Assembly: GCA_037953625.1 (NCBI GenBank)
Contig: CM075649.1
Span: forward strand, 121,207,290-121,271,289
Direction: 5' to 3'
From: Crotalaria pallida
Taxonomy: Eukaryota > Streptophyta > Magnoliopsida > Fabales > Fabaceae
Length of the DNA: 64,000 bases
Each line of letters opens with the position of its first letter. The first letter of the stretch is position 1. Below are positions 10,942 to 23,702 of this stretch, piece by piece. Under the pieces are notes generated by a model. That model saw nothing but the letters and a program-made list of their open reading frames with translations, had not been told where the DNA came from and searched no databases. A program made the position numbers and the translations under genes.

Positions 10942-12794
10942 GAGTATCTAAAAAAGAATAATAAAAAAAAAAGAAAAAGGAAGTTGTATGTTTGTTTAGT
11001 AGTATATTCTTATGCGTTGATCACATCAATGTTTTACTAAACATTTTTTTCATATGCATAGTAAGGAATGTTTAATTCATGGATCAAGGTGGATGGTGAT
11101 GTAAATAAAACCCTATATGATGTGGACTCTCGAACAGTTCTTTTTAATGATATGAGGCTTCTTTGTGAATCCTAAACACTAAGGAGATACCCCTAGTCAC
11201 CCCATTGAGCCTTGACATCATGAATGGAGATCGTTTTTATATTACCTATTGAATATTCATAACCAGGGTCGGGTAGAATCGTTTGACAAATTTTCTGCTC
11301 AGCATTCAATCGCTAACAAAAAGTCTACCTTGGTTTCAAAACCCAAAAGTAATTGGTCACGGGAAGAGTGGGGATCAGAATATGGATACAAAAAAAATAA
11401 TAATAATATAAAAGAGAAAGAAAAAAAGAAAAAAAAGGGAAGAGAACCCCGCTGAGAATCTGCAATGGATATCTTAGACAATGGTTAAAGTAAATCAAGA
11501 TCTCTTCACAATTTCTAGTAGTGATTGAATGTTGATAAAAAAGAAGATTTGTTGAGAGGTAGGATATGGGAGAAAAGGAGAAAAGGAGAAGGGGGGAAAC
11601 AAAATGCTTTGAGCCATATACCCTTTCTTTTCATAAACCTTCAGCCAGGCCACGATACAAGCTTAAAAGACCTCGTTGAAGATTGAACAGTTCGAGATAA
11701 ACATCAGGGTAAAAGAAAACTGACTCCAAGAGAAAGATCCTGCATCCTAATAAATATCATATGCATTTTATTGTTACAAACAAAATCCATTTCCTTTACA
11801 GTGATCATAGCATAAGTATCTACTTTTAAAGAAGCGTGCAAACTAAAATAAAATAGAATGAGCTCGTTAGGTCGAAAACCTGAAAGGGCGGCCTAGGCAG
11901 AAGTTAGAGCAATTAACTAGGTTGAAAACCCGAAAGGGCGACCTACAAAAAAAAATAAAATAAAAAAAAGGTACCTCAAGCTAGTACCATGCAAAGCACA
12001 ATGTCTACAAGAGCAACCATGGGTCAAACTGGGGCAGATTTTTTTTTATTATTTTCAAGAAAATAATAAAAAAAAAAGAGAAAGGTGGCAAACAACCAGT
12101 GCAAAGAAAGACGAGACGAACAACCAAGTGAAACTCAAAATTTACAACTGGACACTGGGGCAATTTTCTTAATCCAAAGTGTTTGATTGCGACCTCATTA
12201 GATCTTTCAGAAGAAAGGAGGGAGAGTGCTAAATTCTGGATGAGGGAAATTAATATGGTTCATTAAAAAGGATCGTTTGCAGAAATTTGAATATGTTTAC
12301 TAAATCTTGCCTTTGTCAAGAATGGCCTTGTATAAAGTCCTACATATGTTTTACACGGTATGATGCATTCATTCATGAACTTATATTGACAATATAGAAA
12401 TGTTGTATAAAACTTTTGTTTAAAGCAGGAAGTTCATATTTGTGAATAACAATAATGCTTTACAAGATATTTAGTGGGATCCCTGCGGCAGGAAACATAG
12501 TGCAACCAAAGAAGTGATTAACTGTTTGTTGATTCTGCGAAAGAGATCCGGTCTAATCCCTTCTCAAGCATGGCATAGTGCATAAGGGTGCCAAGGGGCA
12601 GTCACAATGACAAAATTATGATCAATTTCCTATTTTTTGGCTCATGTGCATTGCATCACGTCAATATATTCATGCAAATTAATCATTTGAAATCACATAT
12701 TCTCTCATTATTAGCGTAAGTGCTCATAGACATTCACAGCCACAACAAAGATTACTATCATTGTCGCATGTCTCAAATCTACTTTAAGTTTTAT
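10942..12794 (+). other. 3' untranslated region of unit 1, unique part
   Basis: 1.85 kb without convincing coding. The 68-codon ORF at 11249-11455 is lysine-rich low complexity. An imperfect direct repeat built on GAAAACCTGAAAGGGCGGCC (about 11874) and GAAAACCCGAAAGGGCGACC (about 11924) is visible. The sequence is nearly identical to 24548-26400. Confidence 0.6.
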
Positions 12795-14165
12795 TTTTAA
12801 TTTCCTTTACCACGAGTTCCGGCAGTACCCCAACCTGCGTCCTCGTTTTCATTATTTTATTTTCAGTCCCCGAGTTCCGGCAGTACCCCGACCTGCGTCC
12901 TCGGTTTTAATTATTTTTAATTTCCTTTACCACGAGTTCCGGCAGTACCCCGACCTGCGTCCTCGGTTTTAATTATTTTTAATATCCTTTACCACGAGTT
13001 CCGGCAGTACCCCGACCTGCGTCCTCGATTTTAATTATTTTTAATTTCCTTTACCACGAGTTCCGACAGTACCCCGACCTGCGTCCTCGTTTTCATTATT
13101 TTATTTTCAGTCCCCGAGTTCCGGCAGTACCCCGACCTGCGTCCTCGGTTTTAATTATTTTCCTTTACCACGAGTTTCGGCAGTACCCCGACCTGCGTCC
13201 TCGTTTTCATTATTTTATTTTCAGTTCCCGAGTTCCGGCAGTACCCCGACCTGCGTCCTCGGCTTTAATTATTTTTAATTTTCTCTACCATGAGTTCCGG
13301 CAGTACCCCGACCTGCGTCCTCGTTTTATTATTTTATTTTCAGTTCTCGAGTTTCGGCAGTACCCCGACCTGCGTCCTCGGCTTTAATTATTTTTAATTT
13401 TCTCTACCATGAGTTCCGGCAGTACCCCGACTTGCATCCTCGTTTTATTATTTTATTTTCAGTTCTCGAGTTTCGGCAGTACCCCGACCTGCGTCCTCGG
13501 CTTTAATTATTTTTAATTTTCTCTACCACGAGTTCCGGCAGTACCCCGACCTGCGTCCTCGTTTCCATTATTTTATTTTCAGTTCTTGAGTTTCGGCAGT
13601 ACCCCGACCTGCGTCCTCGGCTTTAATTATTTTTAATTTTCTCTACCACGAGTTCCGGCAGTACCCCGACCTGCGTCCTCGTTTCCATTATTTTATTTTC
13701 AGTTCCCGAGTTCCGGCAGTACCCCGACCTGCATCCTCGGCTTTAATTATTTTTAATTTTCTCTACCACGAGTTCCGGCAGTACCCCGACCTGCGTCCTC
13801 GTTTCCATTATTTTATTTTCAGTTCCCGAGTTCCGGCAGTACCCCGACCTACGTCCTCGGCTTTAATTATTTTTAATTTTCTCTACCACGAGTTCCGGCA
13901 GTACCCCGACCTGCGTCCTCGTTTCCATTATTTTATTTTCAGTTCCCGAGTTCCGGCAATTCCCCGACCTACGTCCTTGGTTTTAATTATTTTTTAATTT
14001 TTTCTACCACGAGTTCCGGCAGTACCCCGACCTGCGTCCTCGTTTTCATTATTTTATTTTCAGTTCCTGAGTTCCGGCAGTACCCCGACCTGCGTCCTCG
14101 GTTTTAATTATTTTTTAATTTTCTCTACCACGAGTTCCAGCAGTACCCCGACTTGCGTCCTCGGA
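12795..14165. repeat. 60-bp minisatellite, 23 units, with 120-bp dimer order (unit 1)
   Basis: I count 23 copies of a core GAGTTCCGGCAGTACCCCGA followed by CCTGCGTCCTCG. Two linker types join the cores: ATTATTTTTAATTTTCTCTA, and ATTATTTTATTTTCAG. In the second half they alternate strictly and the period is 120 bp (compare 13501, 13621, 13741, 13861). Variable 3'-UTR tandem repeats are established for Tat/Ogre elements and have been proposed as a source of satellite DNA. Confidence 0.92.
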
Positions 14166-14330
14166 TTTATTTATCATCGTTTATTTTTCCAAAGTTTAAC
14201 AAAAACTCTGACTTACTTTAGTTCTTTCAATATCTGACGCTCTCTTCAACAAAATTGGTGTCTACGTCTTTACTCATTACTTATCTTGATAGCATACAAA
14301 TTTCCTTTTGTTTGCCATCTAATAAGCAAC

Positions 14331-14347
14331 AAGTAAAGAGGGGCAGC
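14331..14347 (+). promoter_or_regulatory. Polypurine tract before LTR2
   Basis: AAGTAAAGAGGGGCAGC immediately before the LTR start TGTTGACA. Identical at 27821-27837 before LTR3. It is the plus-strand primer site of the Ogre-like element. Confidence 0.65.
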
Positions 14348-17302
14348 TGTTGACACCCAATTTTGTCCGGGGTCAAAAATATTAGTTTGTAAAAATTTTG
14401 GGTTAATTAAATTCTTATTCTCAAATTTGTATAATTAAATAAATAGTGAGAAAAAATAAAAAAAACTTGTTTGAATGTATTATTTTTTTGTATTGAATTA
14501 TTTTTGGGTCATTTTAAAAAAAAAAGTTTTAAAATAGTAAAATAAAAAGGTTTGTTTTAAATTAAAAAAAAAAAGAAAGTTTTAAGATAAAAGGTTTGTT
14601 TTAAAAAAAAAAAAAAAAAAAAGAAGGGGTTTGGGCAACGGCCCAAACCATGTAAACCTAAATCTAAATGCTGCAAATGCCTAAACCTAACATTTCAACA
14701 ACGTTGCAGCAAGCAGCAAGCAGCAAGCAGCCGCTGCTGCTGTTTCGTTGTTTTCTTCTTTCTCTGTTCTCAAATAAAAAAAAAAACTTAAATCCCCAAA
14801 TCTTTCTCAATCTCCAATCATTATCAATTAATATTTTGATTCGTTTTTTTTATTTCCTTACTCAACTCCTTGCTACATGTCCCTATTCCATAATGCAATC
14901 TTTTTCTTCTCTTCTTCTCCTGGGAAATCTGCCTTTGGATTAAAAGTTGGATTCAGACCAAAATTAATTGATTCGGTTGATATTGTTCTTTGCAAAGTTT
15001 TACTCCTATAAATAGAGCTTCAAATAACACGAAAGAGGACACGAAAAAAAGCACAGAGAAAAAAAAAATGAAAATACAGAGAGGAGTAGCGGCGGCGGTG
15101 TGCGGTGGTTGTCGCGGTGCACGGCGGCGGTAGCGGCGGCATTCAACAATTAGGTTCCTTTTTTGTATTTTTTCTTTATTTGTTGTATTTTCTGCTAATT
15201 ATGTGATGAGACTGTGTATAATTTATTTCTCTGATGGTTCTAAAGTTGTGATTTTGTCCTAATTTTTTTATTTTATTTTATTTTTCCTCTTTTTTTTTAA
15301 AAAAAAAAAGAATTGCTCAATAATATAGTACTGTATGTGGCTAATGGATGACCAATAAGTCTTGCTGTGCAACTGAAATGTATGGCATCTCAGCTTTCAT
15401 GAACATGATAGCTTGTTTCTTTGGGAACAATGAACCAAAACTGAATTTTTGATACTAGATTTTAACTTTAGGTTCATGGTACTAATTATTAGTACGGATC
15501 AGTTTTTTTTTTTTTTTTTTTTTTTATTTTTATTATTGTTGAGATTGGTTAATGGTTTGAACTTTGAATCTTAGAATAGAAACATTAGAAAGCATACATC
15601 TTTTAAGTTTTTTTTGTTAAATAAATCAAAGTGTGTTCTGTTAAATAAAGCAAGCATCATGGGTTATCAGAATGAGATGAAGTAGACCAACGCATAGTTG
15701 CTATTTTTCCACGGTTTGTTTGATCATATCATCCAAAGAAAAGTGATTACTGGAATTCATAGTTTGGAGATTAGGAATTTGAAGGTTTCTGATAGGAGGT
15801 TTCGGAACAAAAATTTCAAGGTGAATGAATTAAACTACTAGATGCAATTTGTTTTAGTTGCTAATTGAATCTTCTTAGGCCAGTGAACGGACGTTGGCTT
15901 TTGTTTGATTTTTTTTCTTTTTTTTTTATGTTTTATATATGTATATATATATATATATATATTTTTTTTTTATATATTTAGTTTTTGAACTTTAAAATCG
16001 TTCTGTTGTAGATCTATATTTTTTTCCCGTGTCTTGCTGACATGTCACATCGAGATCCTAATTAGTCCAACAAAAAAAAATTTCCATTCAAGGATTATTT
16101 TCACTAAATGAACTCCTTCGTTTTTTTTAGTCCTAAAACTGTATCAAGTGGTATATGACAAGACAGTCAAATCACAAAGTTTTTTTTTTCCTTGCATTAT
16201 CAATTAATTATGAAAGTATTCGCCTATTGTTTCAACTTTTGTTAATACGCCGCGATAATTAAAGAATTAAAGCCGATGACGGAAAATTTGGAAGATGTCC
16301 GGAGTGACGGTTACACAAAAGTTTATCCATTAGTCTTGAGGCATTTCTTTACAATCGGATTTGGCCATGAGTGTTGGCTGGGTTTGATTCTAAAAAAATT
16401 AAAAGTTTGGAATTTTAAAGTAAAAAGTAATACTTTAAGTTGTCGACGATAGAAATTAGGAAAAGGCCGTGGTTACGGTTCCGTAAATTTTACCTAATTA
16501 TCTTGAGGCATATTTTTTATATTAGAGTTGGCCATGAGTGTTGGCTAAATCTAAATGGCAAAAATCAAAAGTAAGTATTTCGTCAAATCTCTTTTTAATG
16601 TTAAAATCAATGTGAATAAATTCATTGATCCTTAACCGTTATAACAATGGTGAATACAAACAATTAAAAATAATTATTTCAAAGATAATAATTTTGCTTA
16701 CAAGTTTAGATTTTTTTTTTTTTTTTGTTTTTTACCGCAACACAATCCTATATCGAAAAAGGAAATTTTGTAAACAAATCATTTTGAAATAATTTTAGAA
16801 CTAATTTTTATTGCTGTAAATTTTTTACTAAAATAGAAATTTTAAATTCACCATTGTTATATCCAAATGTTATAGGATTTGATTTTATTCCGCAGAAAAA
16901 TTGCTATTTAGGCAACCCATTTCTCAATCATAGTCATTTATCATCTTTGATAATATGCTGATAAAAATGGGACATATAAAATAAAAATAATAAACAATTT
17001 TTTTTTAATAATTGAAAACCAAACCAAATTAATCAAACAAATAATATAGACCAAATAGGTAACCGTTCTTAGAATGGACGTGGTAGGGTGCTAACACCTT
17101 CTCTACTCGTAATCAACCCCCTAATCCAATTTCTGATGCGTAGACCATTTTTTTTAGGTGTCCAATTGCACCATTCCATTTTTATGGATAAATCAATTGG
17201 TGGCGACTCCAAATCTCTTTAATTAATTTAAATAAATAAATTAATTATTATTTTCTTTTTCATATATTTTTTTTCGCGGCGCCCTTCGGGACGGTTGCGA
17301 CA
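14348..17302 (+). repeat. LTR2 (shared middle LTR) of the Ogre-like array
   Basis: 2,955-bp LTR that serves as 3' LTR of unit 1 and 5' LTR of unit 2. It retains the 242-bp block 15089-15330 missing from LTR1, including a CGG-rich stretch at about 15088-15142. A TA microsatellite lies at about 15938-15962. Only scattered substitutions and homopolymer-length changes separate it from LTR3 by eye. Confidence 0.9.
15007..15014 (+). promoter_or_regulatory. TATA box of LTR2
   Basis: TATAAATA in the same context as 1297. A short upstream ORF begins at ATG 15068 in the CGG-rich leader and stops at 15131-15133. Confidence 0.65.
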
Positions 17303-17304
17303 GC

Positions 17305-17322
17305 TGGCGACTCCACTGGGGA
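17305..17322 (+). promoter_or_regulatory. Primer-binding site, unit 2
   Basis: TGGCGACTCCACTGGGGA, identical to 3339-3356, two bases after LTR2. Confidence 0.75.
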
Positions 17323-17890
17323 AATTTCAGGGTTAAGCCATAATTTTTTTGGTCTCTATGTATTGTTTGATTTAAATTTTTCTTTTATTTTTTTGTTTGG
17401 TTTTTCATTTTTATTTCTACGTACTTGTGCCTTATTGATTATTTATTGTTTCCATGCATAAGCCCTATACCCGGGCCCAACACCTTTTAGGTTTAGATAG
17501 AGGGTTAAGTAGTGTTGCCTTGAGAGACCTTCGGTCTCCGTATAGGCTCATGAAAACCCCTCGCTCAAACTGAATCCTTTCCGCTTGAAGCCTATGATGG
17601 GCAAGGATAGGAGACCCTTTGTCAATCAAATTGATCGTGACAAGAGGCAGTTTGGGGACCTGTTGATAGGAGTCATAGAACCTACCCTTTGCATCTTTTT
17701 GACTTTAGAAATTACTTGGTGTCTTTGGAATCTCCTTTTAAAGCTATGCATCAATTAATCAGCTTGCATTAAAAATAAATCCTCGTTTTCTTTTATTTCG
17801 TTTTTGCTTACACATATCCATTTGCATTCACGGTCCAAAATTGTAATATTATTGCTAAATCTCAGATTATTACTCCAATTCTTTGAAAGC

Positions 17891-19515
17891 ATGGATAAAT
17901 TCGGCATGTCCTCCCAGTCCGTTGTGGTTGAAGATAGGTCAAAAGTCATAGAAGAGTCAGAAGCTATACAGCGAGAAGAAGGAGATTGCCTGCCTAAGGG
18001 AGTCGTTATCCCCTTGCCAGCAATAGGGAAAATTGACTTTGAACCAAACGATTTGAGAGCTCTGAAACAAGTTTGGCAACAAATGAGGAGGTCCGAAGAT
18101 TTTGCTAAGAAATATGGGCTCATAGCATTCCTTATTCAAGTCCGACCCAACATTCCGATGTTGAAGGCTATGCTACACTTTTGGGATCCTTCGCTCCGAT
18201 GCTTTACCTTCCAGCACATTGACATGGTTCCTACGATCAAAGAGTATTACAAAATAATAAATGTGGATATACCTTCCAAAGAAAAGGTCTATTTCCTTTA
18301 CGAAAGGAAAACTACTGCAAGGATACTCTCAAGATTGTTGGACATTCATGTCAGTGGAATTCAAGATCAGGTGATAGATAAAAAGGGTAACCTGAAAGCC
18401 CACTATCTCTTACAGTTTGTCCAAAACAACATAGATACAGATCATGGGTTCATTGCGTTTGCTCTTGCCATTTATGGATTAGTAATCTTTCCAAAGGTAA
18501 AGGGGCAAATCGATGGTCAGGTAGTCAAACTATTTGAGCAAATAGAGCATAAGTTGAATCCAGCAATACCCATCTTGGCGGAAACTATCCGATCATTGAA
18601 TCATTGTAGGCTTAATAAGAGGGGACGATTCCGAGGTTGTGCTCAGCTCTTGACCATCTGGATGATCAGTCATCTTCCCATCCAAACATGCTTCGATCGA
18701 ATGGAATCTGTATAGACCGGGGTTTCATAACCCAGCTAGAGAATATGGTAATGCGGCATGGCCTCTTGAAATGCCGACAAAGAATCAGTGGATCATGTTC
18801 TTCCTAGGTTTGAAGGAAGTAATTTGGATGGCTCCCTGGATGTCTCATACCTATGCAGTGTATAGGTGTGGAGATAAACCTTGGGTTCCTCTTTTATAGG
18901 CCCGTGGGGGGTTACTGCTATGCTTCTGCCCTAGTTAGAAGACAGTTGGGGTCAAAGCAATTTATCCCCATGACCCATGGTCTAGCTGATTTCGAATTCT
19001 CGTACAGTGTCGAGGATGTAGCCAAGAAAGTCAAAGAAGTCACCGAAGCCCGGAAAGACGTTCGATATGTGAAGCAAGGAACTTCTACAGGAACTACTCC
19101 CGGATATCCTCTATGGCAGGCTAACCGCGGAAAAGGCTTTGTACCCCCTAAAGTTGAAGGTCCTCGTCTTCCTATCCATGATTTCAATGAACCATTTGAT
19201 TATGTTGCCGAGACTGAAGGAAGATATGAGATAATGTACCAACAACTAAAGGAAAGGGAGCTTGAAGCTAAGGAGTTATGGAATAACAAGTTGCGAAGGA
19301 TTGAAGAGGAGATGCAAGTTGAAAAAGGAAGGTCTTCTTGGATGGAACAACAAACTCGAGGATGGAAAAACAAATACTCAGACCTTGATGTTTCACTTTC
19401 TGATAAAAACAAAATGATAGCTTCCCTCAACCAAAAAAATGGAGCCATGCGTTCAGAATTAAAATGGAGCCATGAGTTTTTCTGTGTTTTCTTTCGTTGG
19501 AATTTGATTTTGTAA
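17891..19515 (+). pseudogene. ORF1 of Ogre/Tat-like element, unit 2 (frameshifted, 3' end deleted)
   Basis: Same product as the unit 1 ORF1 (ATG 17891). The first frame ends at 18715 at the same lesion as unit 1 (4749). The later frame (18853-19515) has one visible substitution early (Leu to Ser in RRQLGSKQF) and is cut at 19465. A deletion of the region equivalent to 5500-5864 removed the last part of the coiled coil and the ORF end. The join carries the filler GGAGCC; after it the frame reads into former non-coding DNA and stops at 19515. Confidence 0.75.
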
Positions 19516-19683
19516 TAATGGAGATTTGGCAATAAAATTTACAATTTTGGATCACAATCATTCGTTCATTCATTCATTCATTTCTTCATCTTTCATAAAT
19601 TTTTATTAAATATTCAAAAAATATGGAAATTAGGAAAACTGCCTCCAAAGCACCCTTATCGGACTCAATTGCAAGTCAAGATT

Positions 19684-22600
19684 ATGGAAGAACGTGAGGC
19701 GAATCAAAAGAACGATACAGAGTTAGCAGAACTCAAAAGTCAAATGAATAAGATGATGGAAATGATACTCACATTACCAAAAAATGAATCAAATGGAATG
19801 GGAATCCTAAAACCGATGATGTTGAACAGCTTGTTTCTCCCCAATATCCTCCGGGTTTCACCCCAAACGTTCGTAATAATCAACACAGTGCATCTGGGCA
19901 ACACATATACTCTATGGTCAATTGGCCACCCTACGGACTTCCTCCAGGATATGTCCCACCTTTCGCTGAAGAGGTTCCTGTTCACGAGGAACTAACTCCG
20001 CACGTCGACGCTGAAGAAGACCCTACACATGTGGTTCACCAATCACACATCACCGCTGGGCCACAAGCCCATATTATTCCGCACATACCCGGGGCAAGGC
20101 TTGGGGGGAATAAACCACACTTTCCTAATGGCACTCAAGGCAAGGAGAAAGAGAAGTTGGATCTGATAGAGGAAAGATTGAAAGCAATTGAAGGAGCAAA
20201 CTATCGAGGACTGAAAGATGCTTTTGAGATGTGTTTAGTCCCGGAAGTTATTTTGCCCCCAAAGTTCAAGCTGCCAGAATTTGAGAAGTACAATGGAACT
20301 ACCTGCCCAAATACTCACCTCCATATGTATGTACGGAAAATGTCGGCATACCACAAGGATGACAAGTTATTGATCCATTGCTTCCAAGATAGTCTCGTTG
20401 CCGGGGCTTTGAATTGGTATATACGATTAGAAAAAGACAATATCAGAACTTTCAGGGACTTGGCTGACGCTTTTGTTAAGTATTACAAGTACAATGAAGA
20501 TTCGGCACCTGACCGCACTCAGCTTCAAAGTATGTTCCAAAAACAGAATGAGAGTTTTAGAGAATATACCCAAAGGTGGAGGGCCGTGGCTGCCCAAGTT
20601 ATGCCTCGCATAGAGGAGGAGGAACAAATCTCATTATTTATAGAGACTCTTCAAAATCCCTATTATGATCGCATGGTGAGTAGTACCGCTAATAGTTTCA
20701 ATGCTTTAAAAAAGGTGGGAGAACGAATTGACAGTGGATTGAGGTGTGGAAAGATCACAGGAGACAATCTCGGACCGAGCACTGGAAAGAGACCAAATTT
20801 TGTGAAAAAGAAGGAAGGAGAAACTCATGCCGTAACTAATGAAGGGAAGGGATATCAAAGAACCAACCATTATTCTAAGAATGCTTACACCAATACTTAT
20901 ACCTCCCGCCCACAGGGGACTCAATATCAGCCCAATACATATGTTCATCAGAATCCCCACCAGTACCATGCACCAATTATTCATTATCCACAAAATCCCA
21001 CCCAAACATATTTCACACCACAGGCTATAAATCCTAACCAATCATATTTACCTCCACCGATCCCAAGCATAAACCAAACTTATACTTCCCAAGCAACCAC
21101 AAACACAAGCCATGCGCATCCTCTCCAACAAATTAAAAACACTAACCCAAACACAAACCCAAACCAACCTAATACATACCAAAGCCAAGATAGAAAGATC
21201 GTAAACTTCGATCCTATTCCAATGTCTTACACTGAACTTTTTACTTTCCTTCAAAAACGAGGGGTGGTGACTCCCGTCCCTGGGAAAGTTCCTGAAAATC
21301 CGGGACGTTGGTATGATCCAAATACGGCTTGTATATATCATTTAGGAGTGGTGGGCCATTCAGTAGAAAACTGCAAAGCGTTCAAGTATAAAGTTCAAAG
21401 CCTAATCGACTCGAAATGGTTAGATTTCAAGCAAGTGGCTCCTAATGTCTCAGGGAACCCTTTACCTAACCATTCCAGCCAAGGGGTCAATGCAGTAGAA
21501 AATTTCTGTGAAGAGATGTGCATAGAACGATTAGTGGATGTTAAGATGCCTATGAGGTTCATATTTCAAGAGATGTGTAAACAAGGTTTGATTGAAGTAT
21601 TGGTCAAAGAAGAAATGGGGAATGATTTGGAAGTTTGTGAAATACATGGGAGGACAGGTCACACTCTAGAAGATTGTGATGATTTTAAACAATTGTTGCA
21701 AAAACTCATGGATGCCAAGCTGGTCATGATAATGAAGAAAGGTTATAGTAATGGAATCAACATGATGAGAAGCTCAAGTGAAAAATTCGATACCAATGAT
21801 ATCCCAGCGACGATTCAGAAGTTTGAACTGGTGCTCGATATTCCAGATAATGCGTTGTTATACTCCTCTGAAGCCCGGTGGGAACCAGTGATAGGGGAGA
21901 TGCCAAACCCTTTCGCTTATAAGTCGGACAAATCAGTGCCATGGAGGTACGGGAAGCCGTTGACTAGTATCCCAGGTGTATCTGACAAATCAAAAGAGGT
22001 AAGCAACATAGCTGGAGTTGGGGGAATGACTAGAAGTGGAAGAATGTATAGTCCTGTTGAATTAAAACCATCTTCTGCAAAAACTAGCAAATTAGGAGAA
22101 GGGGTCATATTTCCTGAGGTTGATAGTGCAAAAATGGGTCCTGGCGGGCCCGAATCAGAGCGAAAAGATTTTGAGACCAAGAAAGAGGTCTCCACTGAAG
22201 AGGCTTTTGAATTCTTGAAGTTTATCAAACAAAGTGAATATAAAGTGATTGACCAGTTAAACCACACACCCGCTCGGATTTCGTTATTATCTTTACTAAT
22301 TAATTCTGAACCACACAGGAATGTATTGTTGAAGGTGCTGAATCAGGCTCATGTTAGCCATAATATCACAGTAGAAAGGTTGGATGGCATAGTGAATAAT
22401 ATAGTTGCTGACAATTACATCACTTACACGGATGACGAAATTCCACCTGAGGGGACTGGTCACATCGAAGCCCTTCACATTTCCATGATGTATCGAGGTT
22501 GTCAGGTGGCAAGGGTTTTGATAGATAATGGTTCATCGTTAAATGTCATGACCAAAAGAACCTTTGCTAGGCTCCCGATCGACACATCCCTCTTGAAGCC

Positions 22601-23401
22601 AAGCAATATGATCGTCAAAGCATTTGATGGATCAAAGAGAGAATCAGTGGGGGAAATTGAACTACCTATGAAAATAGGGCCATGCACTTTTCAGATCTTA
22701 TTCCAAGTAATGGACATAAACCCGACTTATACTTGCTTATTGGGAAGACCTTGGATTCATACTAGTGGTGCGGTACCCTCTTCCTTACATCAAAAAGTGA
22801 AGTTTATCGCAAATGGGAAACTTATAGTCATTTCCGGGGAAGAAGATGTATTGGTGACGCAACCATCAAGTACTCCTTATATTGAAGCAGCTGAGGAGGC
22901 TTTTGAAACGGCTTTCCAAGCACTGGAGATAGCAAATGCCACATTTGTTAAAGAAGGAAGTCCCCTGTTGAAGCCTAGACCGTCTGAAGCTTCTCTCATG
23001 GTGCAAAAATCATGGTAGAAAATGGGTATCAGCCAGGCAAAGGACTTGGAAAATATGAACAAGGACCAATTGATATGCCAATACTCTATGACAACAAAGA
23101 TCGGTATGGATTAGGATATATACCTACAAAAGTTGATAAGATCCGAATCGCCGAAGAGAAAAAGCAGAAGAGGTTGGCCCGTTTGGGGCATTGTGAGTAC
23201 AAGGTTGACATGATTCCCATTCCGCATATCAGCTATAGCTTCAGCAGTGCTGGATTCGATTTTGTAAGGGATGTTGCTGCAGTGATGGATGAATGCTCTA
23301 ATGATATGGATAGCTTCATAATTCAACATCCGCCCGGCACCGTGTTGAACAACTGGATAGAGGAGGAATTCCCACGACTCTTGTGCCACATAGAAAAGTA
23401 A
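19684..23401 (+). pseudogene. gag-pro: gag-protease-G-patch polyprotein, unit 2 (frameshifted)
   Basis: Same domain order as unit 1. The early break near 19800 is shared. The main frame 19914-23018 carries the Gag core, two knuckle-like motifs (the first altered to CIYHLGVVGHS), and the protease DNGSS site. A private 1-bp loss near 22994-23005 ends the frame before the G-patch, which is then read in 23012-23401. Here the G-patch frame continues through EEKKQKR to the proper stop at 23401, showing that the unit 1 stop near 9555 is secondary. Each unit is therefore broken in a place where the other is open. Confidence 0.85.
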
Positions 23402-23702
23402 TTCGAAATCATTGGTTCCGCCCAAAGCCATTGATTTCTTCTTAGCACTAAATAAGGGCATACTCCATTTCATATTGTCAAGTATAAGTTTTCATGAATA
23501 AATGCATGTGTTTTCGTTAATCTTGTTTTCTTTTTTCTTCTTTTCCTTTAAAAGGATAATAATAGTAATAATCATGGAATATATGTAAAAAAAATAAAAA
23601 AATAAAAAATATATATATATATAGATTTTTGTTTTTTAAAATATATATATAAAAAGGGGAAAGAGTATGAAATAACTGAATACTTTACCTAATCGCCAAT
23701 AA
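23402..23702 (+). other. Probable Ogre intron/spacer, unit 2
   Basis: 301 bp, AT-rich, stops in every frame, nearly identical to 9795-10097 with small homopolymer differences. Confidence 0.45.

Noticed and set aside
12795..14165. CRISPR-like array
   Set aside because: Repeats and spacers are both repetitive, the period alternates, and the context is a plant retrotransposon 3' UTR.
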